Part shown: positions 1-12,518 of the stretch, piece after piece
How the letters are laid out: each line of letters starts with the position of its first letter
Numbering within the stretch: the stretch's first letter is position 1
Source of the DNA: Paramecium pentaurelia
Lineage: Eukaryota; Ciliophora; Oligohymenophorea; Peniculida; Parameciidae
NCBI GenBank assembly: GCA_905183005.1
Contig: CAJJDO010000008.1
Coordinates: 64,927 to 128,926, forward strand
Length of the DNA stretch: 64,000 nucleotides
Direction of reading: 5' to 3'
Position numbers and translations under genes: made by a program
Notes under the pieces: generated by a model
Databases searched by the model: none
Told to the model about the DNA's origin: nothing
What the model saw: the letters and a program-made list of their open reading frames with translations, nothing else

Positions 1-3000
1 ATAAACAAAAGTTAATTATACAGCAATTATTACTTTGTCATTAGAATTAATTATAATACCATTATATTTATTTTTGGGAGTATTCATATCTGTAAGTGAT
101 AGGAAACCATAATATACATATTTAGCTGTACCTTTAGTTATAGGAGCACCAATCATTTTTGGATTCTTAAAATTGGGTGATTATTTGTAATATGAAAAAG
201 ATATAACTAATTTCACAGAAATTCTATATTATTGTCCATTATTTGTTAATATTCTTTGGTTATCATTAACATTGATGGGTTTGGATAAAAGAAGATTATT
301 TATTAATTCATTAGGATTTGTATGTTTTTTCATTGCAATACCTATTGGAGTATTTATACCACTTTATAATCTATATCAATACTCATCATTATAGATAATA
401 GCATATATTTTTATAGTTATAGGAATGATTGTTTTGTTAATGGTATTATGTTATTTTTTCTTTTAATCACTTAAAACTATTAAAAGAGCCAAAGAATTAG
501 CAGATCAAATCATTCCAACATTTGATGAATTTAAATATTATAATCTAACAGATTTAGCTTTTTGTATAAATTCAGTTTGTTTTTTAATATCCTACTTTAT
601 AATAAGTTATTTCTTTTGGTATATATTTGATTAAAATAATACAGCAACAGTTACAGAAGGTGCAACTATGTTTGCTATTATGGCCATTACACCTACAATA
701 TTTGTACTTATCAACATAGCATTAGGACATCGTTCATTAGAAATTACTTATGAATTTGCATAAGATATAAAAGAATTATAAAAATTAGAAGAATTAAAAA
801 ATAGAAAGAGAATATAGAAGAGATTTTATTAAAATACTGCAGTTTGTTGTGGGATATTGGTACCATTAGGTTTATTTATTCCTATTTCATTGATAACTTC
901 AAATGAGAGAGCTTCTATATTTTTTGAAGCCTTAGCTATTGGAGTTCCAGTTTGTTTTCTGATTTATAAATTTCTAGTGACAATTAAAAATCTTTCAATT
1001 ACATTTGAAGATTTCTTTTAACCTTTTGTTAGCTCTTTATTGTGGTGTTGTGTTATATTCCCATTTGGTGTGATAGTTCCAACAATGGCAGTTTTTTTTA
1101 ATAATGCTGATTCAACATTCTAATATTTTGCATAAGGAGCAGTTGGATTAGGATTATTTGTATGTATGATTGGAGTTACAGGAACATCATTATTTTTATC
1201 ATTGTTATTAAATAGAGAAGAATTTGAAAGGAAGAAAAGAGAAATCTTGAAAAGGGTAATGGAAATGTTGAAAGAGAATCATGTTCTTAGTGATATAAGT
1301 GTTGTTGGAATTTTATATATGAAATATTTGAATAAGTTATAGAACATCTATACTAAATTAAATACTATTAAGAATTAGACATAAAAAAAGAAATAGAAAT
1401 AAGAAGATTTTAAATAATTAAAAAAAATATTAATAGAAAATTTAATATAAGGAGAACCTATTAATGTAATAAAATATGATGGACCAGAATTAGAATATGA
1501 TCATAAATTAGTAAGCAAAAATGTTTATTAAGAATATCTTACATTTTTAGAATAAGAATTACTAGATAAATAGAAGAATATAATATAAGAATAAGAATTA
1601 ACTGGGTTTAAAAAGTATTTAATGGATTGTTTGTGTTGTAGATGTGGTCTAGAAGAAATGAATTAATTAGAAAACTAAAAAAATGTTGAAATCATAAAAC
1701 TGAGAGATCTTTATAGTATAGATGAAGATACTGGATAAAAAATGAATGATTTAATACCATAATTCACTTCTATTTATAAAATTGCAGAAGAAACTGATAC
1801 TCTTATTAAAAAGATAGAATTTCAACCTGAAGATAAATAAATTATATACAGATAAAAATATAAGCCAATTTAAGAAATTAAAAGTGAAAAGACTGACAGT
1901 CTAAATTAAATTCAAATAAAAAAATTAAATGATAAAGCATTAGGAAATATTAAATCATCAGATCAATACTATTCATTATAATCATCAGATTAAATGATTT
2001 CAGAATTTATGCATGAAGTATTTATGGAATTTGCTAATAATGATTAAGGTTTAGAACCTTCCATTTGTTTTGCTGATTTATAATAATTCTGTAGAATGAC
2101 TGAATTGCACTTTGATTTGATTGATTATGAAAAATATGCTAAAACTATATGGATTAATTAAACTTATAGTTTAAATGAAGTTTAATTTGCTGGTTTGATT
2201 AAGGGAATGATCAAAGATTATGATGGTGATCTATTTGATAATTTAAAATAATTGGTACTTGATCATATATATCCTTAATTAATCACTTCAATGAAAACTT
2301 TAATGATTAATTTCAAATATTCAAATAAAAAAGTATTATAAAATAATAAAAATTAAGATAATCCATTTTTAAGATAAAATTTTATATCAAATATTGTTTA
2401 AACAGAACTCTCTAAATTTGATGCAATAAAAGTTAAATAAATATATTAGGAAGAGATTAATAATTAATCTAGAATCAATTAAAATAATACAGATAATAAA
2501 GTTGCTAAATTATCTAAAAAATAAAAAGAATAATAATATGAATAAGGTAAATAATAAATAGAAACAGCATATGCCTAAAAATTACCATGTCATAAAAGAT
2601 GTTGTTATTCATGTAATGACTGGTTTAGAGTGAATATCATAGAAAAATACTTTCCTAATTTAGCTGCTGCTTAACCAAAACCAAAAATTGAAAAAAAACC
2701 TATTCTTGATCAAAAAAGATAAAAAATGCCTGATTGGAAAATTGTATCCAAACTCACCATTGATATTTTATTTGAAGCAACAGAGGAATATGAAAAAAAT
2801 CTTGCTAATTTATAATAAAAATCTATTGAATTCAAACCAACATCCAGTAATATCCTAGCTTTAATATTTAAAATATATGATATGTATAGTTTAGCAAGTG
2901 TAGCATATAATCCTTAAGTAGGTTGGTTTGGTAGTACATCAGTTTCTGGATCAGATACAATTAGTGGATCTGCATTCTATGATAGCTATGCCTTCTTTTT

Positions 3001-4058
3001 CTATTTCTCTTTAGGAGTATCTATACTCTATGGACTTTTAGGATCTTTGAGTTTAGATGCTGTTTAAAAGAATACTTTTGGATAAGATGAAAATGGCAAT
3101 GTGGCAAGATTTCCTCATATTTAATTTATACTTCCAAGAGTTATATCTATTTTGAGTGGTTTCTTTATGACAGTAATGAGAACATTTATGGATGCTTACA
3201 TTTGTGATTATAGTAATTTACCTTACAAATTTGCTAGAGAAACATCTACTGAATGTTTAACATCTTATCATTACATTTATATGGGTTTAGGATTAATTGG
3301 AGTAGGTATTTATTATCCACTATCTACCTATTTATAACCTACATTCTAATTTAGTGATCATTCATTAGATTTAAAATTTAAATCCACCTATATCATTATA
3401 TATGTCTAAGCCAAATTATTGATTATGGGTTTGAGTTCATTTTTCAATACATTAGATAGTTCATTTGAATATTAAATGTTATTTTCAATTGGAATATTAA
3501 TTATTGTTTTAGGCTTTCATATTAAAATGGAACCTTGTTTTGTTAAATGGTTTAATATAATAGAACAAATGTTAATTTTAATAATTATATTTATTTATAC
3601 TGGTGCAGTCATTATCATGATGACTGGTAACAATGTTATTGGTATTATATTCACTGCTGTTGCAATTACTATAGGATTTCTAGCCATTGCAATATATCTT
3701 AAAAGATCAGTAATTCGAAGTGTTACAATCTAAAAAGTTACACCCTAAGATAATTTACCAAGTATAAATATTATATTTAACTTTAGTTATTGAATTAAAA
3801 CCAATCCCTGAAGAAGATAGACTTAATATTTATGATTTGATTGCAGAATCATAATTTGCTTAATAACAATAAAAGAAAACAAAAAAGAAAACTAATGAAA
3901 ATCATGATTTTAAAGACTAATACCCTAATCTTGATATGACAGTTGGAGATAATATTAATAGAAGTAGCAATTTAGATGAATTAGTGAAGGTTAAAGATGA
4001 AATTAATATGGAACCAATTTTAGTTAATAAATCAAATTTATCAAAATTGAGATTATGA
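1..4058 (+). CDS. Large multi-pass membrane protein, 5' end outside window
   Basis: Open with TGA as the only stop from the first bases (phase: codons start at base 2) to TGA at 4056-4058; about 1343 residues are visible. The first ~400 residues are a series of hydrophobic segments, residues ~405-950 are a hydrophilic, K/E/Q/N-rich cytosolic-looking block with a Cys cluster (CLCCRC near base 1632 and CHKRCCYSC near 2590), and residues ~965-1240 again hold several membrane segments. The C-terminal tail is charged. One 25-nt intron (3762-3786) is required, because the frame otherwise hits TGA just after it. I do not recognise the family; a ciliate-specific transporter or receptor is possible but unproven. 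Confidence 0.85.
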
Positions 4059-4375
4059 ATTGATTAAACAATATTTTATATCTTTATAAATCATTTATTT
4101 ACTTTATATATAAAAATATTATTTATAATGAATTATTATAATCAATTCAAATATTTTGAATATATAATTCACTTCTTATTAATTTTATTTAATGATTCTT
4201 ACATAATATTAAATTATTAATCCTCAAATAATTTAAAAAACTAAAAACAAATTAATTTACTTTATATTTCTATAGTTATAATAATAATTTATATATGAAA
4301 TATTTATTTGATCCCAATTTAAAATTAATTTATAATAATAGAAAAACTGAGAAAAAGTATATTAATTTATAAACA
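4059..4375. other. AT-rich spacer between convergent genes
   Basis: About 320 bases of A/T runs between two genes that point at each other. No ORF, hairpin or RNA gene seen. Confidence 0.6.
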
Positions 4376-5673
4376 TCAGATTATAGACATTCTGGCTTTA
4401 CCTTTATTCCATCTTACAAGTTTCCCATCAGCCCATTCTCCTTCTTTTTCGATTCCGTTGTATCCTAAATAAATCCCAATGCCATTTTATTTATTATTTT
4501 GCCAATCTCCTTTGTAGAGCTAAAACAATAAAGATTTTTATTATTACTCTACCATCAGGCCACTCAAATTGACCTACTCCTTCTTTAATACCATTATTAT
4601 ATTATCCCTCATATTTCCTTCCATCTGGCCATCTAAATTACTAGAAATTAAAAATAAAATTTACTCCATTTCCATGCATACAATTGTTCTTCCAATATCC
4701 TTCATAAATTCTACCATCTTCCCATTTAAATTACCCTAGTCCTTCAAGATTACCATCAATGAATTATCCAGTATAAACTGATCCATCTGACCATTTAAAT
4801 ACTCCTTATCCATTTTTTAGTCCATTTTTATATTCTCCATTATAAGTAGTGCCATCATGCCATATCTCCATTCCTAAACCATTTTATACATCATTTTCCC
4901 ATTCTCCTACATATTTTAATCCATCAATACTATAATATACTCCCTAAAAATGAATAATTAAAATACTTTTCCAGAAGCTTTATCATTTTTGAATTCTCCT
5001 TCATAAATATTGCCATCACTATGAACCAATCTACCTCTACCATCAAACATATTAAATGCCCAATATCCTTCGTAAAAGGTACCATTTTGCCAATATTACT
5101 TTCCACAACCATGTCTAAGACTGAATAATAAGTTTTCTTACCCATTTTTCCATTGTCCATGATAAATAGAACCATCATCTAGTTAATATATTGGAAAATT
5201 AAATTTGTTATCTTCTTCACTGTCATATTTAAAATTTGTATATAATAACAGAATCTTTCAATTAAAGTAAAATGTCATATTACCTTATTAACTCTATTGC
5301 TTAAATAGTCAGGTACTTTTGGTAATTTCTTAACTTGATATAATTATTAGTGTTGATTTTTAGTCATTTAAGTATGTTTAGTGTCTTGAAATGGAAAGGT
5401 GTCTTTGAAACTTAACTCATTAGAATAATTGTTTTATTCTTTTGATAGTATTTTCTCTTTCTTCAACTTTTATATTAGATTTTAATATCTTTTCCTTACA
5501 AGATATCCTCTAGCACATGCTTAAATATAGTTCACAATCCTACCTTAGATGAATTAAATTTGTTTATGATATTTAATATCATAATCGGATATTATAGTAT
5601 TTTGTATTTATGTTTATAAGATGATTTGACAATTCTTCTCCTATCCTTAAGAACCAGTGCAGCATGATCCCAT
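4376..5673 (-). CDS. IQ-motif and MORN-repeat protein with N-myristoylation signal
   Basis: 397 residues after removing four introns (5255-5283, 4944-4966, 4641-4664, 4520-4547). It begins MGSCCTGSQ: Gly2 plus Ser and two cysteines is the classic dual acylation (myristoyl plus palmitoyl) pattern, which also fixes the start. An IQ calmodulin-binding motif (IQACARGYLVRKRY) follows near residue 55. The C-terminal half is a run of MORN repeats of the form Y-x-G-x-W/F...G-x-G, for example YNGEYKNGLKNGQGVFKWSDG, continuing to the stop. MORN proteins bind membranes and scaffold cortical structures in protists; a membrane-anchored, calmodulin-responsive scaffold is a reasonable inference. Divergent from the next gene, 169 bases apart. 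Confidence 0.9.
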
Positions 5674-5842
5674 TTAAGTTCTAACTTTCAAATATAATTT
5701 ATATTAAAAAATATATATTCATCAACCATATGTAAATTTACTTATCTGTATCACTCATTTTCTTCTATGATTATTGAATTCTATCCTCTTGAAGGTATGA
5801 TTAAAAATAGTCTTAAATTGAATAATTAAATTAATATAATAT

Positions 5843-6627
5843 ATGAAAAAGCAATTACCCAAGAGTGCTTCTCAAACCGCCATTCAAAAACCAGAGAAAT
5901 CTTAAACTATAAAAACTCCTGAAAGACATGGCATCCCTAGAAATGTTAATTACTATAGCCATTTTTTAGCTGAACCCTACATCACTGAAAAAGATATTGA
6001 GTTTGTACTCTAGTTAAGAAATATTGATCATGTAGAATCTCTATCATAACATTAGGCAGAAATGACAGCTAAATTGGCTAGAATACCAAATTAAACTTTC
6101 TCAAGAGGAGATCAAAAGATAGAATCTTAAAAGGACAAACACCTCTCAAGGGATGTGAAGTATAATGGCAATTCAACTCCTGTCCTTCATCTTCTGAAGG
6201 GTAGAATTGGTCCAACTCCTCATTTAAGTTAAGCAGAATTTGAAACTGGTCTACGATCCTATGCTAAAACAGATAAAAGTCTTCTTGAAAAAGAACGTAA
6301 TTGGACTACCGTCCCAAAAACGTAACGTAAAGATGCTTTCCCTGAATTCCTGCCTAATTATAAAGAAGAGATATAGAAAAAGAAATCAATGAGTATGAGT
6401 GGAGGAAAACTTGCTAAACTTACATATAGTGGTAATCATTTACATTAACCAATTAAGCTTTTGATTCGGATTCTAATTACCCATCTTATTTAATGAAGTT
6501 TCATGACAAAAATCTACAAAATGTTAAACATATGTTTGTTCCTGCAATTAAGATGTCAACTGTTTAATGGTAAGATGGATTGAGACCTCTTGAACCCATT
6601 AAAAAAGAAAAAAAGCCAAAAAAATGA
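5843..6627 (+). CDS. Unknown soluble protein
   Basis: 252 residues with one 26-nt intron (6432-6457); without its removal the frame closes at TGA. Starts MKKQLPKSA and ends in a lysine-rich tail (KKEKKPKK). The middle is charged and helical (region around ITEKDIEFVLQLRNIDHVES), with no membrane segment or signal peptide. No family recognised. It shares the intergenic region with the MORN gene. Confidence 0.8.
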
Positions 6628-7143
6628 TATCTAAATCTATAATAATTAAATGTACTCATATGAGTAAATGTTTATTTATAAAAATTCACATTTTTTAATT
6701 ATATTTTTAATCTAATTGTTAAATAAACTTTACAATATCCTATAAATAGATTTAACTTAAATAGTAAACTAATAGGATTTATTATTAAATAACTAAATAT
6801 ATATGTAAAGAGTTTATTATTATTAATCATCTACATATTTTAAATAAAATAATTGATAATATTATTTAGTTTAATTCATGAATAATTTCAACTAGAAAGG
6901 GCATTAGTGCGATTTTTAATATACTAAATGAATATTGTTATATTGAAATTAACTCATAAACTTAAGCTATTTTAATAATTCTAACAATTCTATAATAAGT
7001 TACAGTTTAGCTGCTTCTAATATATGGTTTGATCTGACTATATGAAACCACGTCATATCCATTTGCCTTGCAAATTTAATTGATTCTGCAAAAGAATAAG
7101 TATATGTCTATCCAAACTGAATTGATACTAATATTAAATATTT
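6628..7143. other. Intergenic region with a possible gene remnant
   Basis: 516 bases between two + strand genes. The left half is A/T runs. The right half carries a minus-strand protein-like frame described in the next entry. No RNA gene recognised. Confidence 0.5.
6920..7115 (-). pseudogene. Possible exon remnant, helical protein
   Basis: On the minus strand one frame reads like a helical protein: ...YTYSFAESIKFARQMDM, then TWFHIVRSNHILEAAKL and a leucine-rich helix. It has no convincing start; upstream it would run into the 5' end of the + strand kinase, and downstream no natural stop is reached before the neighbouring gene. An internal ATG could give a short product. A truncated gene copy is the simplest reading; chance is possible. 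Confidence 0.3.
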
Positions 7144-8399
7144 ATGGGTAATTTTTGTCCAAAGGGTGATGCACATTCTGAGAGAAGTTCTATTGCCAAC
7201 ATTGTAGTAGAGGAAGTAGATTAGACTAAGTTGAAAGCCACCCAACCTATGCAATCTAGCCAAAATTTAGTTACAAGTAGCAACGTATTGACAGTACCAA
7301 AACCAAAAGGTTAGGTAAGTAGAGATGATTTTGCAAAAATTGATAAATTGGGATATGTATTATAGAATTAAATTTAAAAGGGAGCTTTTGGAGTAGTTTT
7401 TAAGGTGAGATAGAAAACGACAAATAAAATATATGCGATGAAATAGATAGAGAAAGAGAAGATATTCAAAAATAAGTTATAAAACAATACAGTTTTAGAA
7501 AGAAATGTTTTAAAGTAAAGTAAGCATCCTTTTATTGTCCGTTTAAAATATGCATTTCAAACAAATTCTCATATATATTTTGTAATGGAATATATAGCAG
7601 GTGGAGAATTCTACAAGATATTGAATCAAGTGAAAACAGGATTGCCAGAGAATGTTGTGAAATTTGTGGCTGCAGAAGTAGTATTGGCACTTGAATACTT
7701 AAATACAAAATTAAAAGTGATATATAGAGATTTAAAACCAGAAAACTTATTGTTAACAACAAGTGGACATGTAAAGTTGACAGATTTTGGATTAGCTACA
7801 ATGAGAAGGGAAAATGGAGAGAAATCATATACTGTAAATAAATAAATATTAAATAATTATAAAGGTTGCTGGAACTGCTGAATATCTTGCACCAGAGATA
7901 GTAAATAAGTCAGGACATTCATATGAAGTAGATATATGGACTTTGGGAATATTGATTTATGAGATGATTAATGGTTTTACACCTTTTCGTGATTCAAATA
8001 ATGACTTTAAGGTGATTTCCCAGAATATAATTGAAAATCAACCTGTATTTCCTGAAAAGATGTCTTAATAAAGTGTAGATTTAATTAAATAGATCTTGTA
8101 GACTAATCCATAAGAGAGATTAGGAGTGAAGGTACAAAATTAGAATTAATAATTAGGGATAAGGATATGATGAATTAAAAAGACATCCATTTTTTAATGG
8201 TATTATATGGGATTAATTGTCAAATTTGAAAATAACATCACCTTTGAAAACATTTGCTGAAAGAAATACTCAGAAAATGAATTTGGTTAATAAATAACCT
8301 TAGAATTTTCAAAACACTCCTTGTAATCCATAGAGTCCGAAACTTAAAATTGATGGAATCACTTTTGAAGGAGAAGGTACCTTTTCTTCATATTTTTGA
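7144..8399 (+). CDS. AGC-family Ser/Thr protein kinase with N-terminal acylation signal
   Basis: 399 residues with two introns (7834-7864, 8132-8156). Begins MGNFCPKGD, an N-myristoylation plus palmitoylation pattern, so the kinase is probably membrane-bound. The glycine loop reads IQKGAFGVV (first Gly replaced by Gln), then the VAIK lysine in YAMKQIEKE, catalytic loop YRDLKPENLLL, DFG in LTDFGLA and APE in EYLAPEI. The C-terminus ends ...GTFSSYF, resembling the AGC hydrophobic motif that in PKA lies at the very end. The first intron splits the activation segment and the frame resumes exactly at VAGTAEYL. All catalytic residues are present, so activity is likely. Closest group by motif order is PKA/PKG/S6K-like; the exact subfamily is not clear. 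Confidence 0.93.
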
Positions 8400-8442
8400 A
8401 ATTATAATTAAAAAATAACTTGAATAGCAATAAATAAAATAA

Positions 8443-8867
8443 TCAATCATCATCTTCAATAGGATAACCTCTAATCTTGCTCATTGGAATAAATATTTAA
8501 TTTTTCCATCCATCTTCTAACTTACCCTTTTCAATGTCTTATGGAAAATTGGTCTATATGATTTTTAATTCACAACTATCTTCCCTTTCAATTAATCTGA
8601 GAGTAACATTTGAATATTGTTTCCAATTATTAAATTTCCATGTCATTTAAATTTCTTGATTTTCAACCTAATTAGAAATTCTAATCTTACTAATTTATTG
8701 AAAACACCATCAATACGCCCTTCCATTATTTTATATTATCCTCCTTCCTTTGGTTCAACAACAGCAGGTGCTCTAGTATATTACATAATTTCAAATGGAT
8801 CAAGAAGAGCTTAGTAAATGACTTTAGATGGCACTCCCCAAACAATAGAAAATTCTAATTTATCCAT
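8443..8867 (-). CDS. AHSA1 / SRPBCC-fold protein (Hsp90 co-chaperone-like)
   Basis: 133 residues, one intron (8668-8690). The N-terminus reads as a START-like/SRPBCC domain typical of the Activator of Hsp90 ATPase homolog 1 family: FSIVWGVPSKVIYQALLDP, then EGGQYKIMEGRIDG and WNNWKQYSNVTLRLIE after the intron. It lacks the Aha1 N-terminal domain, so it resembles the stand-alone C-terminal module. A ligand-binding or Hsp90-related role is inferred from the fold only. Confidence 0.7.
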
Positions 8868-8964
8868 ATATTAAAATTAATATCAATTCTCTGAAATTAT
8901 TCTTTATAAAAAAATATTGTTTAAGAGTGTTCCAGAAATGCATATTGTTATATATACTAATAAT

Positions 8965-9534
8965 TCATTGAATCAATTCCAATTTAATATCGCTGAATTC
9001 TGCTTAAAAACTAGAGTCTTAAGGACTGCAAGCATAGATACCTACAGATGTCTCTTGAGTTTCTTTGTGTAAATGGCACACTCTTATTTCATGGAATTCT
9101 TTTCCGTCATAAGAAAATTCAATATTGAAATCTTACCCTTTTCTCTTTAATCTATAATAGAGTTCCTTAACTTGAGAAGACACTCTTTAATAACCCCAAT
9201 CTGAGTATCCAAGATTTGTAACAACTGATCCTAAAGTTGAATAATTCTCATCATGGTACTCACTAGATGCTTTAATCCAATTTTCTTTGTCTTCAAATAA
9301 AATGATTCCAGCTTGATCATATAAGACTTTTGATGAAAAATTAACTTTGCAAGTGAATACAAAATCACCTTTGACCTTAGTAACATAAGTGGGAGCATCG
9401 TATCTTATAAATCCATAATGAGTTTTAGACCAATAGTCAGTATTGGGCTCAGTTACTATAGTGATTTTATCATTTTGATTTTTCCAATCTTTTGGTTCAT
9501 TCAACCATTACCAATTCAGATTAGTTTAATCCAT
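8965..9534 (-). CDS. DUF1349 (concanavalin A-like lectin fold) protein
   Basis: Intronless, 189 residues, start MDQTNLNWQWLNEPKDW. Motifs match the DUF1349/YesU-like beta-sandwich family: TDYWSKTHYGFIRYDAPTY, DQAGIILFEDKENWIKAS, then SYDGKEFHEIRVCHLH and VGIYACSP near the end. The length equals the usual family size. Members are thought to bind carbohydrate, but the eukaryotic role is not established. No signal peptide, so it is probably cytosolic. Confidence 0.8.
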
Positions 9535-9575
9535 AATAAAATATATTGTAAATTATATATATATAAATTGAGTGA

Positions 9576-11010
9576 TCATCCGTATCTTAGCCAATCGATG
9601 AATAGATATATGCAATATGGTATTCCAACTATTATGGCCACTCCGATCCCTAAAATAACCAGTAGGAAACAGATTGGAGATAATAAGGGACAAACTATAA
9701 TGAAGAAAATAATAATAAATGTTTTTCTGCAACAACTATATTCTTCGAATTGATGATAAGGAACATAGTTCATATAAAATATTACTGGCAATCCAATTAC
9801 TAAAATTATAAATCCCAACACTAGAGCTACAATAAATAAAGGAGGTCCTAATATCAATATTAATAGAATTGCTATAAATCTGTATAAATTTGGATATTTA
9901 AATGGATCTCTTTATGTAAATTACATTCCAGGACATCCAAATATATTATAATTTGAATAATGTCGATAACTGAATTTAGCTCTACATAACCAGCAAAACT
10001 CATATTTGCAGGTTTTACAAGTCATATGATTGCACCCATCATTTTTTTAAATAGGAGATTTACATTTTTAACATTTTTAAATCTTTAAATTTTTGATAGC
10101 TTTCTTAAAATCCTTATCTATTTGATCATTACAAGTTTGTCCATCATGTCTTTCTCTACCACACTTTCGACATATTTATTAACCGCATTTACATTTTAAT
10201 TTTTTTGATCCATTCCTCTTTACTGTTTCCTCACATCCTATTCTTGGACACCAAATGATATCTGGATCCAATTATAATTATTTGATTTTTCTGAACTTTT
10301 TCAATTTTGCCATCACATCTGGTTCCACAATTTAATTTATATAATCATCATTTAATTGAAAATTACATCCTGATTATGGACATATCATTTAATCAACCTA
10401 TCCATTCTCGATTCGATCTATTAAATAGGCTTTCATACAAGATCTATAAAATAGATTTTTGATTACAAACAAAAATTATGACCACAATCCAAGACCGGAT
10501 ACCTGTCATCATATATAGATTCCATACAAATCCCACATGTTATTTAAAGAAGCTGTTATGATTATCTATTACTCTTCAATCCTAGGTAACTCATCAAATT
10601 TGGATTAATAGTTCCCATCATGTCACGTAGTTCCTATCTATGTTATCTCTGTTATAATGAATCCTCATTTTAATAATTCTTATTAAAAATATGATTTGTG
10701 TTTTTACATCTATTATCAAGATAGCTGAGATCACCTTGTTTAAAATAACATTTTCATCAAGAGTTTCGAAATCTTCATCACTCATACTTTTCAAAATAGC
10801 ACTTGCATAATCTTAATCAAATCCCATTGCTAATATATTTATCATTATATTTTTTTCTGCACTTAATCTTCCATAACCTGCTGACATTAGTGGAAGTGTA
10901 TTTCGTCTAAATTATTACATTTGATCATCTTCAAGAAAATCATCCTCTGGGATTAAAATTTAATGTGAATTGCTTTAATATTATTCACTATTTAAATGAA
11001 TTTTTGCCAT
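9576..11010 (-). CDS. RBR (RING-between-RING) E3 ubiquitin ligase with C-terminal membrane segments
   Basis: 460 residues, introns 10679-10707 and 10444-10466. RING1 starts ITCGICMES and its CGHNFC is cut by the second intron. The IBR follows (RKCGRERHDGQTC), then RING2 with SPIQKNDGCNHMTCKTC and YEFCWLC; the Cys of DGC is in the position of the catalytic thioester cysteine of parkin/HHARI. The last ~100 residues hold at least two strong hydrophobic segments, so the ligase is probably membrane-anchored like RNF19 or RNF144. The N-terminal helical part (residues ~45-70, NILAMGFDQDYASAIL) resembles a UBA domain. Starts MAKIHLNSE. Confidence 0.92.
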
Positions 11011-11233
11011 CTTAATGTTTCTTTTATAATTATTATATTAACTTTTTATTTTTCAATCATCATTATCATTATGAGAAAAAGAATTCATAGTTATTAATTA
11101 CCTCGACTCAACAAGATCAATCGATCCAACACTTTTGATCAACATGATACAATCAAAAGAAATAATAGTTGTTTCCTACTTCAACTTACCAAAAGATCAT
11201 AATTGTTGATATCCTATTTTAAGGATCCAAAAT

Positions 11234-12204
11234 ATGATCAACTCATATAATTCTTTAATATTCCTGTAATTAACTATGATTAAGTAGGATGATATAGATT
11301 TAAATGAGATTCAAGCAAACATTCATTTAGAGTATATTGCTATAATTCTATGTTATCTAATCAAACATGATTTAACTGTTTCCTTACTCTATGGTTACAA
11401 ATCTAAATTTATCAAAACAACTCTGATGCATCATCAAATGTGGATGAAATATATCAAACTAAGAGAAGAGCCATTATAGAAACTCTTAAAAGTTTAGTCC
11501 TCTTTAGATTCAATTACATCAATTATCATACAATAGTATGCTTTTATCTATCATTATACAGTCACATTGATGACTCCCATTTGAGGATTCATTTACTAGA
11601 ATATTTTAGACTGAAACTTTATCAAAGCAACTTTGTTATGTATTCCAAAATCATTATCAACAAAATTATACCCCTTTTACAAACTCCAAATATAGTTGGA
11701 AATCATATCCCAATCAATTTTGAATCCTACACTCTTGTCTTAGATATGGATGAGACATTAATTTATTATGATAGTGAAAAAGTGTATTAGCGACCATTCT
11801 TATTAACTTTCTTAAAGCAAATGAGTAGAATATATGAATTGATTTTATTCACAGCAGGATTAGAATCTTATGCACATAGAATCTTGAATAAGCTTACAAT
11901 GAAACAATACTTTACTTATTTTCTTTTTCGATAACATACAAATATTTATAAGGAATTCTATGGAAAAGACCTTAGAAAATTAGGAAGACTTTTATCAAAA
12001 ACAATTATCATAGATAATACTCCTGAGTGTTTTAGTTTGCAACCAGAAAATGGAATACAGATTTAGACTTGGAAAGGAGACTTATCTGATACAGTTCTTT
12101 TAACTTTAATTCCTATCTTAAAAGCCATAAGATTTAGCAATAAAGATATAAGAATGAAATTAAGAGAATATAAAAATTATCCTGGTTTAATTTTCCCTAA
12201 ATGA
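11234..12204 (+). CDS. FCP1/SCP-like (NIF domain) protein phosphatase
   Basis: 314 residues if started at 11234 (or 300 from the ATG at 11276); one 26-nt intron 11440-11465. The HAD-type phosphatase signature is LVLDMDETLIYY (DxDxT), followed by ELILFTAGLESYAHRILNKL and, near the end, IIIDNTPECFSLQPENGI and LSDTVLLTLIPIL, which match the SCP/Dullard/FCP1 catalytic domain. These enzymes dephosphorylate Ser/Thr in the RNA polymerase II CTD or other targets. No BRCT domain, so it is closer to small SCPs. Divergent from the RBR gene. Confidence 0.88.
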
Positions 12205-12518
12205 TTTTTGATTATGATATATAAAAATAGTCTCTATTGATTAAGATAATTTATATATTAAAAATAAATTATAATCATAAAAAATTATATTATAAAAATA
12301 TGATGATTAACTTTTTTCAATCATTATTTAAATGTTCATAACACATTAAATTTCTAGTTTAAATCCTTCTTATATGGTTTTCATTATGAAGAATCAAACC
12401 ATTTGATAATTTAGATTATTTAAATTCAAAAATAATAGAAAAAATGATAAGATTTAGGTGTGTTTTTCTATCATTCTAAAATAAAATAAAAAAAAAAATA
12501 AAAATATACAAAGATTTA

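Noticed and set aside
9418..9857. Overlapping + and - ORFs around the RBR and DUF1349 genes
   Set aside because: Shadows; the - strand TM frame ending at 9576 is the RBR tail and the DUF1349 frame starts at 9534.
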